Source: Mangrovimicrobium sp048323675
GTDB lineage: Bacteria; Pseudomonadota; Gammaproteobacteria; Pseudomonadales; Halieaceae
Reading direction: 5' to 3'
Length of the DNA: 64,000 nt
Assembly: GCF_048323675.1 (NCBI RefSeq)
Contig: NZ_JBLWFK010000002.1
Span: 682,001 to 746,000, forward strand
Shown here: piece by piece, positions 26,267 to 35,379 of the stretch
How positions within the stretch are numbered: position 1 is the stretch's first letter
Layout of the letters: the number at the start of each line of letters is the position of its first letter
The notes under the pieces: generated by a model
Seen by the model: the letters and a program-made list of their open reading frames with translations, nothing else
Told to the model about the DNA's origin: nothing
Databases searched by the model: none
Made by a program: the position numbers and the translations under genes

Positions 26267-27244
26267 GTGAGCCAGCCACTGCTCGAGGTCGAGGGCCTTG
26301 TGACCGAGTTCGACACCGACGAGGGCCGCGTCTGCGCCGTCGACGGTGTCAGCTTCTCGGTTGGCGCCGGGGAAACGCTGGGTATTGTCGGCGAGTCCGG
26401 CTGCGGCAAGAGCGTCACCGCGCTGTCGATCATGCGCCTGCTGCCACAACCGATGGGCCGGATTGCAGGCGGCCGGATTCAGTTCGATGGCCGCGACCTC
26501 GCGACCCAGGACATCGCCGCCATGGAACGCATTCGCGGCAACGACATCGGCATGGTGTTCCAGGAACCGATGACCGCCCTCAACCCGGTGCACACCATCG
26601 GCCGGCAACTGACGGAAGTGCTCCTGCTGCACAAGCCCCTGGACAAGCTCGAGGCGACCCGCGAGGCGGTGTCGATACTCGACCAGGTCGGCATCCCTTC
26701 GCCGGAAGTGCGCATGGGCGAATACCCCCACCAGTTGTCCGGCGGCATGCGCCAGCGCGTGGTCATCGCCATGGCGCTGGCCTGCAAGCCGCGCCTGCTG
26801 ATCGCCGACGAACCGACCACCGCGCTGGACGTGACCATCCAGGCGCAAATCCTCGACCTGATCAAACAACTGCAGGGGGAGATGGGCATGGCGGTGATTC
26901 TCATCACCCACGACCTCGGGGTGATTGCGGAGACCTGCGACAAGGTGGTGGTCATGTACGCCGGCAAGGTCGCCGAGACCGGTTCCGTCTACCGCCTGTT
27001 CGACGCGCCGGGGCATCCCTATACCCGCGGCCTGCTGGCCTCGATCCCGACCCTGGAGACGCCGCCCAAGTCGCGCCTCAACACTATCGAGGGCATGGTG
27101 CCGGGCCTGCTCGACCTGCCCCCCGGCTGCCGCTTCGGCAACCGCTGCGCCTGGAAGCAAGACCCCTGCGCCACTGCGCCGCCCGGCCTGGAGACGATTG
27201 AAGCCGGACACGAGGTCGCCTGTTACCGCTGGCGTGAATTATGA
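26267..27244 (+). CDS. Peptide ABC transporter ATP-binding protein, OppD/DppD type
   Basis: ATPase subunit, 325 residues. Walker A is GESGCGKSV near 39-47, the signature LSGGMRQRV near 160, Walker B LLIADEPTTALD, and the H-loop THDL. The C-terminal oligopeptide extension with cysteines (CRFGNRCAWKQDPC) is typical of OppD/DppD and often binds an iron-sulfur cluster. I chose GTG 26267, 7 bases after the binding-protein stop; the frame reaches back into the previous gene without homology. The stop overlaps the next ATPase by 4 bases (ATGA). Confidence 0.94.
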   Translation: MSQPLLEVEGLVTEFDTDEGRVCAVDGVSFSVGAGETLGIVGESGCGKSVTALSIMRLLPQPMGRIAGGRIQFDGRDLATQDIAAMERIRGNDIGMVFQEPMTALNPVHTIGRQLTEVLLLHKPLDKLEATREAVSILDQVGIPSPEVRMGEYPHQLSGGMRQRVVIAMALACKPRLLIADEPTTALDVTIQAQILDLIKQLQGEMGMAVILITHDLGVIAETCDKVVVMYAGKVAETGSVYRLFDAPGHPYTRGLLASIPTLETPPKSRLNTIEGMVPGLLDLPPGCRFGNRCAWKQDPCATAPPGLETIEAGHEVACYRWREL

Positions 27245-28215
27245 GTGAATCCCCCTTACTGCGGGTCAGGGACCTGCGCATGCACTTCCCGGTACGCGAG
27301 GGTGTCCTGCTGCGCGCGCGGCGCGCCAATCGCGCCGTGGACGGCGTGTCCTTCGACATCGCACCGGGCGAAACCCTCGGCCTGGTCGGCGAATCGGGCT
27401 GCGGCAAGTCCACCCTCGGCCGCTGTATTGCACGGCTCTACAAGCCCAGCGCTGGCAGTATCGAATTCGATGGCACGGATATCGCCGGACTGTCGCAGCG
27501 CGCGCTGCTGCCCTTCCGCCGCGATATCCAGATGATCTTCCAGGACCCGATGGAATCGCTCAACGCCCGCCACACCGTCGGCGACATTCTCGAGGAGCCC
27601 CTCATCATTCACCGCATGGGCGACCGCGCCTGGCGCACCCGGCGGGTGGCGGAACTGCTGGAGATCGTCGGCCTGCCCGCCCGTTCGGTCTCCCGCTACC
27701 CCTTTGAGTTCTCTGGCGGCCAGCGCCAGCGCATCGGCATCGCCCGCGCCATCGCGCTGAACCCGCGCCTGATCATCTGCGACGAACCGGTATCCGCCCT
27801 GGACGTATCGATCCAGAGCCAGATCCTCAACCTGCTGGTCGATCTGCAGCGGGAATTTGGACTATCCTACCTGTTCATCGCCCACGACCTCGCGGTGGTG
27901 AAACATGTGTCGGACCGCATCGCGATCATGTACCTGGGCAAGTTCGTCGAAACGGCAGCCGGAGCAACGGTCTACCGCAACCCGCGCCACCCTTACACCC
28001 GCTCGCTGATCGATGCGATACCGGTGCCCGACCCCCACCGGGTGGCACAGCGGCAGATCATCGTCGGCGACGTGCCCTCGCCCATCGATCCGCCCCCGGG
28101 TTGCGCCTTTCATCCGCGCTGTCCCCGGGCCGTGGCATCCTGTGCGGCGACGGCGCCACAACTGGGCGAATTCGCCCCCGGCCACCGGGTCGCCTGTATC
28201 CGGGAATTCGAATAG
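27241..28215 (+). CDS. Peptide ABC transporter ATP-binding protein, OppF/DppF type
   Basis: Second ATPase, 324 residues. Walker A is GESGCGKSTLG, Q-loop IFQDPMESLN, signature FSGGQRQRIG, Walker B LIICDEPVSALD, H-loop AHDLAVV, and a C-terminal FHPRCPRAVASC cysteine segment. It pairs with the upstream OppD-type ATPase as a heterodimer, whereas E. coli YejF fuses the two. It overlaps the upstream gene by ATGA. The DUF885 gene begins 37 bases later, preceded by its own strong ribosome binding site. Confidence 0.94.
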   Translation: MSESPLLRVRDLRMHFPVREGVLLRARRANRAVDGVSFDIAPGETLGLVGESGCGKSTLGRCIARLYKPSAGSIEFDGTDIAGLSQRALLPFRRDIQMIFQDPMESLNARHTVGDILEEPLIIHRMGDRAWRTRRVAELLEIVGLPARSVSRYPFEFSGGQRQRIGIARAIALNPRLIICDEPVSALDVSIQSQILNLLVDLQREFGLSYLFIAHDLAVVKHVSDRIAIMYLGKFVETAAGATVYRNPRHPYTRSLIDAIPVPDPHRVAQRQIIVGDVPSPIDPPPGCAFHPRCPRAVASCAATAPQLGEFAPGHRVACIREFE

Positions 28216-28252
28216 ATATCACTGGCTGACGCCAGCCAAAGGAGGAAGCCCG

Positions 28253-29956
28253 ATGCCATCGGAGCACTATCGCGAAATCACAGACAAGCTGCTGCAACTG
28301 GTCGGCGAATCGGTGGACCTGAGCGTCAGCGTGGGGCTTCCGGATCACCTTCATCGCCTCGGCGATCCCTCGCTGGAGGCCAGGGACCGGGAACTCGAGA
28401 AAGTCAGGCAACTTATCGCGTCCATCGATACCTCGCAGGGAGAGGGATTCTACGAACGCCTGGACCTGGAACTCACCAGGCTCTATCTCGAACAATGGCT
28501 GTTTGCCGATACCCTGCAGCTCAACGGCCAACCGCTACGCCGCCAGAAACCCGCCGGTGTAGACGGCGTGAGCGAAGGCATTTTCCAGCTGTTCGTGAAC
28601 GACGAACGGGCACCTGCGGCCCGTCTCGACGACATCCTCTCGCGGCTGCGCATGGTGCCGGAGTACCTGGAGCGGGAACTGGCGGTGCTGACCACGCCAG
28701 TGCGCCGCTGGCGCGATATCGAGCTGAACCAGGCCGGTGAGATACCCGAACTCTTCGAGACGGTCCTGAACTGGGCCCGGGAGAGCGGGTTTACGCGTAT
28801 CGACGAACTGGAGGACGCCACGCAATCGGCGGTTGCCGCCCTGCAGGATTACAGCCAGCGATTGGCACAACTTCCCACCACCGACGCCTTCAGTATCGGC
28901 CGCGAGCAGATGGAAGACCTGCTGGCGATCAAGCGCCTCGGCAAGACGCCTGAGCAATTGCGCCAGATGGCGGCGGACTATATGGGCGGCCTGCAATCAT
29001 CCCTGCAGGAGTTGCGGGAGCGCCTCGTAGCTAAATATGCACTGGATCCGGCCACCAGCCTGGAGCAGCTCCACGAGTTCCTCAACCAGCGCTTTGCGGT
29101 GCAGATCGAGGACGGCCAGCTGGCATCTGTTCTCGACCACTACATGCTCGAAAAGGAAAAGATTTTCCGCTGGAATCAGGAGCGGAATCTTTTTCCCGTC
29201 CCCGAGGCCCAGGACATGGTCATCATGCAGACCCCGGGCTTCCTCGAACCGGTGATTCCCGCCGGCGCCATGTGGCCGCCACTCGCCCTGCGCGAAGGCG
29301 TACGCAAGAGCATGGTACACCTGACCCTCAAAGCGGACGAACTGGCGGAACACACCCACCTGGGCATTCCCATGATGATGGTGCACGAGGGCATTCCCGG
29401 TCACCACCTGCAGTTCGCCTGCGCCTCCCTGCAGGACAGCGTAATCCGCCGGCTGTTCAGCGCCAATGACCACGCCGAGGGCTGGACCACCATGCTGGAG
29501 GACTACATGCTGGATAACGGCTACGTTGATGATGCAATCATCGACGAAGTGCGCTTTGTCACCAAGCGGGACATCGCCCGCCTGGTCGCGCGGGTCGGCA
29601 TCGATCTCTACTTCATGAGCGGCGACAGCCACTTCCTCGATGTCGGCCTCGACCTCGAGTTCACCTCGCAGGCCCCGTTTGAAAATGCGGCGAAACTGCT
29701 CAAGGCGGCGACCGGCTTCACCGACGGCCGGGTGCAGTCAGAACTCAACTGGTACTCGAAAGAACACGGCTACCCGCTCAGCTACCTCACCGGCAACCGG
29801 CTGGTCTGGGAACTGAAGAATGACATTATCGAAGCCAATCGCCGCGAACTGGAGGCTGCTGATCTCGACCGCGAGTTTCACCGCGTTTACCTGCAGTCAG
29901 GCTGCATGCCGGTAACGGTTTTGCGCGAGGTCTACCGGCACGAAGGGCTGCTGTAA
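28253..29956 (+). CDS. DUF885 family protein, metallopeptidase-like
   Basis: DUF885 proteins are widespread and carry an HExxxxHH-like metal motif; peptidase or hydrolase activity is suspected but few are characterised. The 567-residue protein has MVHEGIPGHHLQFA near residue 375-388, the family core, and a downstream Glu-bearing segment near GWTTMLEDYM that may complete the zinc site. No signal peptide, so it should be cytoplasmic. ATG 28253 follows AAAGGAGG at ideal distance; the frame extends upstream into the ATPase gene without homology. Next to a peptide importer, it could digest imported peptides. Confidence 0.88.
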   Translation: MPSEHYREITDKLLQLVGESVDLSVSVGLPDHLHRLGDPSLEARDRELEKVRQLIASIDTSQGEGFYERLDLELTRLYLEQWLFADTLQLNGQPLRRQKPAGVDGVSEGIFQLFVNDERAPAARLDDILSRLRMVPEYLERELAVLTTPVRRWRDIELNQAGEIPELFETVLNWARESGFTRIDELEDATQSAVAALQDYSQRLAQLPTTDAFSIGREQMEDLLAIKRLGKTPEQLRQMAADYMGGLQSSLQELRERLVAKYALDPATSLEQLHEFLNQRFAVQIEDGQLASVLDHYMLEKEKIFRWNQERNLFPVPEAQDMVIMQTPGFLEPVIPAGAMWPPLALREGVRKSMVHLTLKADELAEHTHLGIPMMMVHEGIPGHHLQFACASLQDSVIRRLFSANDHAEGWTTMLEDYMLDNGYVDDAIIDEVRFVTKRDIARLVARVGIDLYFMSGDSHFLDVGLDLEFTSQAPFENAAKLLKAATGFTDGRVQSELNWYSKEHGYPLSYLTGNRLVWELKNDIIEANRRELEAADLDREFHRVYLQSGCMPVTVLREVYRHEGLL

Positions 29957-29971
29957 TTTGGCTCAACCACC

Positions 29972-29992
29972 AAAACCGGAAGCCCGGGTTTT
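29972..29992 (+). terminator. Possible bidirectional terminator
   Basis: AAAACCGG and CCGGGTTTT form an imperfect hairpin (29972-29979 with 29984-29992, one bulged base), 16 bases after the DUF885 stop. A/T ends on both sides allow a terminator in either direction, also serving the convergent tRNA-Leu transcript. Confidence 0.4.
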
Positions 29993-30072
29993 GCCGGGAC
30001 ACTGACCAGCAGACCAGAATCTGGCGGACCGGCACCGGCCGGGTTGGCGCTTTAATGAAAGGTGTTTTTGTC

Positions 30073-30175
30073 GTGGTGCCCGGAGCCGGAATCGATGGTC
30101 CGACACTTCGGCCGGCGCGGCGTGCCGGTTCGATCACCTGTGGATTTTTCGTGTGGTGCCCGGAGCCGGAATCGA
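30073..30175. repeat. Direct 23-bp and inverted 17-bp copies of tRNA-Leu sequence
   Basis: A 23-bp copy of the tRNA-Leu 3' end (30073-30095) exactly repeats 30153-30175, 80 bases away. Between them, 30118-30134 is an exact inverted copy of tRNA positions 30171-30187. The trailer of the tRNA thus holds one sense and one antisense fragment of the gene. It looks like the scar of integration/excision or of local rearrangement at the tRNA. Confidence 0.85.
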
Positions 30176-30241
30176 ACCGGCACGCCGTATAAGGGCGGGA
30201 GATTTTAAGTCTCCTGTGTCTACCAATTTCACCATCCGGGC
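30154..30241 (-). tRNA. leuZ: tRNA-Leu (anticodon UAA)
   Basis: An 88-base class II tRNA with acceptor GCCCGGA pairing TCCGGGC, discriminator A and encoded CCA (30156-30154). The anticodon loop region ACTTAAAAT gives TAA; the D loop has TTGGTAGAC and the T loop TTCGATT. A TATCAT box (30289-30284) with TTGCCG 19 bases upstream is a plausible promoter. In E. coli leuZ follows glyW-cysT; here it stands alone about 31 kb away from that pair. Confidence 0.97.
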
Positions 30242-30369
30242 GCATTCGGGGAAGGAGGAATCCACCCCGTGGAAGGCGGCGGCATGATAACACAACGCAG
30301 CCGCCTTACGGCAATGCATACCCCTCCCCGTGCTACACTGCTGTGAAACAATGGGGTCGAAGGCCTGCA

Positions 30370-33330
30370 ATGCGTAAACTGCTGTTTGCCGTAGTGATTC
30401 TGGCAGTTATCCTGCTTGCGCCATTACTGGCGATGCGCTCGGAAACAACACTCCTGGTGCTCAGCGACTGGGCCGTGGATTCCTTCACCGACCTGCGCCT
30501 GGTGCTGCGCGACCCCGTCCTGCGCCCCCTCGAGGGGAAGGTTTCCGCCAGCGAGATACACCTCTACCCCAAGGCTGACGACGGCCCACCTTTTCTCAGT
30601 GTGCTCGGCTTTTCCGGCAATATTACTGCGATGGATATCTACCGCGGCGACCTCGACCATACCTCGCTGCAGGCTTCGGAGGTGATTGTCTATGTTTCGA
30701 ACCGGGACCAGACCAGCGACCCTGAGCCAAGGGACTGGCTGGGCTACGCCGGCTGGCTGCCGGAAAACCTGCATATAGGCAAGGTTCACCTGGTCAGTGC
30801 GTCCGAAAAGACCTATGTGTTTCCCCTGCGGGATGTCAGCGGCCGGCGGACGGATCACGATCACTATCGACTGACCACTACGGCCCAGTACGATGGTGAA
30901 CCGCTGACGCTCGAGATCGGTATCGCCGCCCTGCGCAGCGGGCGCGATTTCAAGGGACTGGGGATCGATGCCCACATCGTCGCCGGCGACAGCAACTCCG
31001 TGGTCAACCTCCGGGGGGATCTGCGCGGCACCGCCGCCGACCTGACCTACAACCTGCAACTGGACGGCAAGTACACCGAACTGGCGTATTTCACCCGGGG
31101 ATTCTCGGCAACCGCCATGCTGGAAGGGTCACTTGATGTACATGCCACGATGAAGGGCGACAGCAAGGGATTTCTCCTCTCCGATGCCACCTTCGAACTG
31201 GACAATGCCCCGGAATACCGCCTCGACGCCCGCGGAGAACTGCAGTACCAGTTCGGCGGCGAGAACCAGTTGCAACTGTCCGCCACTGGCGAGATGGAAT
31301 CGATGGCGCTGTTGCTGAATTGGCTGAAATTTGACCTCACCCCCCTCGGCCGCGCCCGCGGTTCCGCACAAGTCAGCGGCAGCCTGCAGGACACCAGGGT
31401 CGAGACATTCACTCTCGAAAGCCAGGCGGATAGCGGATTGCTGGTGAAGGTCACCGGCAATTTCGACCCCCTCGATGCGGACGCGCAACAGAACGAAATT
31501 TCCCTGCAAACCTCGGCTCCGGCCCTCGCTGCCCTGCAACAGTGGACTGGGAAATTGCCCTTTGAACCGGGCCCCTTCAAAGCCTCCGCCAAACTGCGAG
31601 CCGACCAGAAGCCCTATCGCCTGAACGACCTGGCGATTGAAATCGGGACTGCGGATTCGGCGCTACTGCACCTGACGGGAAGCGTGGGTGCGCTCGGCGC
31701 GGACGGCAAGCAAGGGCTCGCCGCCCTCGAAGACCTGAAACTCAAGCTGGCGTTGAGCGCCCCCGACAGCGAACAGCTCAGGCCTTACCTCGGCGCATGG
31801 GTCCCCGCGGGCTTCAAGGTGGATGGCAACGCCGCGGTTGCGGGGAACGGCGAGCGTCTGCAGATCCAGGGCGGCACCATTCACGCGACGGGCCCGGGCC
31901 TTGCCCTGTCCATGCGCCCTTCCGCGGGCACCTTCAAACCCGCGGCGGATTTCCCCCTGGACGGTCTCGCGGCGGCCATTGCGATGCAGGTCGCGGATAC
32001 CGCCAGTATCGGGAATATCACCGGCAAGCACGTTCCCCACCTCGGACAACTCGCGGGTACGGCGCAACTCCAGCAGTCAGGAAAACGCTTTTCCCTCGAG
32101 GATATCGACCTCAGCCTCGGCGGCGCGGGTCTGGACGCGACAGGCACTGGCCGCATCCCCGATCTGGCCATGCCCGCGGCAGCGGACCTGGCGCTGAGCG
32201 TGAAACTCGACAACCCGGAGGCCCTGTTCAAAAGCACCGGGTTACGGCTGGCCCCGGGCGGCGGTACGTTCACCCTGAATACCGGCCCGCGGGACACGCA
32301 GTTCAAGGGCGATTTCACCCTTGGCAAATCCAGCTTCAGCGGCAGCGGCGCCCTGGCCTACCGGGACGGGGCCATGCAGCAGCTGCAGGTGGCCGTCGAC
32401 AGCCCCATGTTGTACCTGCGCGACCTCGGCCTGCAGGCGGAAATCAAGGAGCAGGAAGCCTACAAACCGGCGGACAAGCTCAACCAGCTGGAGTTTGGCA
32501 ACCGCCTGGAAAAACTGCTGCGAAAAGTGCCGGACCACGACACGGATATCCGTATCAACCTCGGCGGGGTCGAAGGTGAGAATACCCGTATCCAGGCCTT
32601 CCAGCTGCACATGACGGGGGCGGAAAAACGCTACACGCTGCGCCAGTTTTCCGTCACTTATGACAACTCCCAGGCCGAAGTGCGCGGCATCATCGACCTC
32701 AACGCGAACCCGCCCTTCGCCAGTCTCGCGGTGGAGGCACTGTCCCTGCCGCTGCAGACCCTCACCCGCGACCTCGGCATCGATTACCCGGTCAAGGGCT
32801 ACGCCAATTTGCGCGGCGGCCTCACCGCGCAGGGCACCACCAGCAGCCAGTTGCTGGGCCGGCTCGATGGCAGCCTGGCTGTCGCACTGGAGGACGCGGA
32901 GATAGCTGGCGCCGCCTACGACGTGCTGGCCACCGACCTGCTCGCCTGGTTTTACTCCGGCGCGGCGCTGGAGAAATCCACCCACATCGACTGCACAATG
33001 GCGGAGTTCAAACTGAACCAGGGGGTCGCCGATGCCGACGACCTGTATATCGAGACCAGCCGGATGGTGGCCACCGGCAAGGCCAAAATCAACCTTGGCC
33101 GCGAGCAGTTGAACGTCACCATTACGCCGCGCTCGAAGTCCCGGGATATTCAGGTTCCGTCCGAGATTCATATCAGGGGGCCATTCAAGGACCCCTCGAT
33201 CACCGTATCCCCCATGGCCGCCGCCTTTGACGCCACCGCGGAACTCATCACCCTGGTACCGCGGATGGCGCGCAAACTGTTTGGCATGGAAAAACATGAG
33301 GGCGAAAAGCGCCCCTGCATCGCCGGATAA
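30370..33330 (+). CDS. AsmA-like envelope protein
   Basis: A 986-residue protein with one N-terminal membrane helix (about 5-25) and a long beta-rich periplasmic body. The C-terminal part (about 870-960) matches AsmA_2-type endings: INLGREQLNVTITPRS followed by IHIRGPFKDPSITVSP. AsmA-like proteins are bridge-like lipid-transfer or outer-membrane biogenesis factors anchored in the inner membrane; the precise member cannot be told. ATG 30370 is used because the hydrophobic segment starts just after it; a start at 30343 adds a polar nonapeptide. It is single, followed 85 bases later by a transporter gene. Confidence 0.8.
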   Translation: MRKLLFAVVILAVILLAPLLAMRSETTLLVLSDWAVDSFTDLRLVLRDPVLRPLEGKVSASEIHLYPKADDGPPFLSVLGFSGNITAMDIYRGDLDHTSLQASEVIVYVSNRDQTSDPEPRDWLGYAGWLPENLHIGKVHLVSASEKTYVFPLRDVSGRRTDHDHYRLTTTAQYDGEPLTLEIGIAALRSGRDFKGLGIDAHIVAGDSNSVVNLRGDLRGTAADLTYNLQLDGKYTELAYFTRGFSATAMLEGSLDVHATMKGDSKGFLLSDATFELDNAPEYRLDARGELQYQFGGENQLQLSATGEMESMALLLNWLKFDLTPLGRARGSAQVSGSLQDTRVETFTLESQADSGLLVKVTGNFDPLDADAQQNEISLQTSAPALAALQQWTGKLPFEPGPFKASAKLRADQKPYRLNDLAIEIGTADSALLHLTGSVGALGADGKQGLAALEDLKLKLALSAPDSEQLRPYLGAWVPAGFKVDGNAAVAGNGERLQIQGGTIHATGPGLALSMRPSAGTFKPAADFPLDGLAAAIAMQVADTASIGNITGKHVPHLGQLAGTAQLQQSGKRFSLEDIDLSLGGAGLDATGTGRIPDLAMPAAADLALSVKLDNPEALFKSTGLRLAPGGGTFTLNTGPRDTQFKGDFTLGKSSFSGSGALAYRDGAMQQLQVAVDSPMLYLRDLGLQAEIKEQEAYKPADKLNQLEFGNRLEKLLRKVPDHDTDIRINLGGVEGENTRIQAFQLHMTGAEKRYTLRQFSVTYDNSQAEVRGIIDLNANPPFASLAVEALSLPLQTLTRDLGIDYPVKGYANLRGGLTAQGTTSSQLLGRLDGSLAVALEDAEIAGAAYDVLATDLLAWFYSGAALEKSTHIDCTMAEFKLNQGVADADDLYIETSRMVATGKAKINLGREQLNVTITPRSKSRDIQVPSEIHIRGPFKDPSITVSPMAAAFDATAELITLVPRMARKLFGMEKHEGEKRPCIAG

Positions 33331-33415
33331 AGCGCCGCGGGAGTGCATGCAACGGGGCTGAAGGCCAATTCGCCGTGATACACTGGGTGCGAATAACAGG
33401 GTTTCGGGGAACGTG

Positions 33416-34768
33416 ATGGCAGCTTCTCGTGGGGAATTTTCCTCCCGCTTCGGCTTCGTGATGGCGGCGGCCGGCTCCGCAGTCGGGCTCGGCAATATCT
33501 GGGGCTTCCCGACACAGGCCGCAAGCAATGGCGGCGCCGCATTTCTGCTGGTCTACCTGGTGCTGGCCTTTACCCTCGCCTACCCCGCGCTGATGGCCGA
33601 GCTGATCATCGGCAGGCATGCCCATGCCAACGCCACGCGCGCCCTGCGCAGCCTTTCCAGCAGGCCGCTGGTGAGCCGGTTCGGGGCCTTCACCGGTATT
33701 TTCGGGCTGGTGGTGGCCAGCCTGATCCTCAGTTTCTACGCGATTGTCGCCGGCTGGATGATCGCGTTCGGCCTGGGCTCACTAGCCCAGTTGCTGGGGA
33801 TCGAGTCCGTCGCCAGCTGGAGCACCGGGTTCAGCCTGCCCCGCAACCTCCTGTTCATGCTGCTGTTCATGGCACTTACCATCGGCATTATCTCCGAGGG
33901 CGTTCACCGCGGCATCGAGCGCTGGTCGGAAAGGCTGATGCCCGCCCTGCTCATCACCCTGTTGCTGTTGATGGCTTATGTGCTGACCCTGGACGGCGCC
34001 ATGCAGGGTCTCAGGGTCTACCTGTTGCCGGACTTTCACCGCGCCTTGTCCCCGGACCTGATCATCGCCGCGCTCGGCGCCGCTTTTTTCTCGCTTTCCC
34101 TGGGGGTCGGCACCATGCTGATCTACGGTTCCTACCTGCCGGACCGCGAAAACCTGCCGCTGGTCGGCGGCATGGTGACCCTGGTGGATATCTTTATCGC
34201 CGTGTGCGCGGGCTTCCTGATCCTGCCCGCCATGTACGTGGCGATGCACAACGGGGTGGAGATCTTCTCACCCAGTGGCAGCCTGCTGTCCGAGGACACG
34301 CTGATCTTCACGGTATTGCCGGAACTGTTCGCCACCATGGGCGTACCCGGGGCGCTGGTCAGCATTGTGTTTTTCTTCCTGATGAGTATTGCCGCGCTCA
34401 CCTCCTCGATCTCCATGCTGGAAGCGCCGGTGGCCTACGCGATAGAAGAGCACGGGATCGAGCGGCGCAAGGCTGCGTGGTTTATCGGCGGTATCATTGC
34501 GCTGGTCAGCGCCGGCATCCTGCTGGATTTCGGTACGCTCTTCGGTCTGGTGGTAAGCCTGACAACCCGCTACAGCCAGCCCCTGCTGGGCATCATCCTG
34601 TGCATTTACGCCGGTTGGGTCATGCAGCGCAACGCCCTGCTGCAGGAACTGAAACAGGGCAACCCGCGCGCCGAGCACGGGCTGTTCTGGAAAATCTGGC
34701 CCTGGTATGTGCGGGTGGTCTGCCCGGCGATCATCCTGGCGATCTTTACCCGCTCGATCCTCGGCTAG
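33416..34768 (+). CDS. Sodium-dependent symporter (NSS/SNF family)
   Basis: Inner-membrane Na+-coupled transporter for amino acids or related compounds, 450 residues and about 11-12 helices. The first helix contains the diagnostic RFGFVMAAAGSAVGLGNIW, whose unwound region binds Na+ and substrate in LeuT-type proteins. ATG 33416 is spaced correctly from GGGGA; the adjacent GTG 33413 would be too close. The substrate is not readable from sequence. Its stop interlocks with the convergent lipoprotein gene in CTAG (34765-34768). Confidence 0.92.
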   Translation: MAASRGEFSSRFGFVMAAAGSAVGLGNIWGFPTQAASNGGAAFLLVYLVLAFTLAYPALMAELIIGRHAHANATRALRSLSSRPLVSRFGAFTGIFGLVVASLILSFYAIVAGWMIAFGLGSLAQLLGIESVASWSTGFSLPRNLLFMLLFMALTIGIISEGVHRGIERWSERLMPALLITLLLLMAYVLTLDGAMQGLRVYLLPDFHRALSPDLIIAALGAAFFSLSLGVGTMLIYGSYLPDRENLPLVGGMVTLVDIFIAVCAGFLILPAMYVAMHNGVEIFSPSGSLLSEDTLIFTVLPELFATMGVPGALVSIVFFFLMSIAALTSSISMLEAPVAYAIEEHGIERRKAAWFIGGIIALVSAGILLDFGTLFGLVVSLTTRYSQPLLGIILCIYAGWVMQRNALLQELKQGNPRAEHGLFWKIWPWYVRVVCPAIILAIFTRSILG

Positions 34769-35223
34769 CGCAGTTTCAGGGTACCCGACTCCGCCACCCG
34801 CTGGGTCGGGATGAAGCCGCGGAAATCGATCTTGGCGCTGAAGCTGTAATCCAGGCTATCAGTAGCCTCCATTCCGAGATCCGCGAGCAGGCGCAATAAC
34901 TGGAACAGCTCCAGTCCCGCCTGCATGGTCACCGTCTCCTCGCTGTAGCCCTCGATACGCGGCACCTCGTTACTGACCCCGCTGATCAGCTTGCGCTCGC
35001 GCACACTGACTGTGTAGGCGATTCCCGCGATATCCAGGGCTTCCTTGTTCGGGTTGGCGATGCGCAACACGATTTCAAAGCGCGGCGCGCCGCCTTCGGA
35101 GGGCAGAGCGCGGAAGTTCTCCAGCGACACGATGGGGGGATCGCGCTCCGCGGTCAGGCTGGTGCATCCCGCCAGCAGGACTATCAACAGGAGCGGCAGG
35201 AAGAGGAAGCGTCGGCAATACAT
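34765..35223 (-). CDS. LEA14/WHy-domain lipoprotein
   Basis: A 152-residue lipoprotein with signal CRRFLFLPLLLIVLLAGC (lipobox LAGC, about residues 17-20) and a single beta-sandwich domain of LEA type 2/WHy style: FRALPSEGGAPRFEIVLRIANPN marks the fold. Bacterial members are small envelope proteins of unknown role, sometimes stress-linked. ATG 35223 is chosen because the signal sequence starts there; an upstream frame to 35331 is unrelated. Convergent with the symporter gene. Confidence 0.8.
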   Translation of the reverse strand: MYCRRFLFLPLLLIVLLAGCTSLTAERDPPIVSLENFRALPSEGGAPRFEIVLRIANPNKEALDIAGIAYTVSVRERKLISGVSNEVPRIEGYSEETVTMQAGLELFQLLRLLADLGMEATDSLDYSFSAKIDFRGFIPTQRVAESGTLKLR

Positions 35224-35379
35224 GGGCAGGGTCCCCGGGGTTGTCGAAATGGTCGTTGGCAACAGGATTCTAGCCGCTGGACCCTCCGCTGTAACCCGGC
35301 GTGAACCTGTAGCGGCGATCTTGCGTATCAAGGGGGAGTTTCACTTGCCTCATGCCAGCCCCGGGAGTAATTTGGATTC

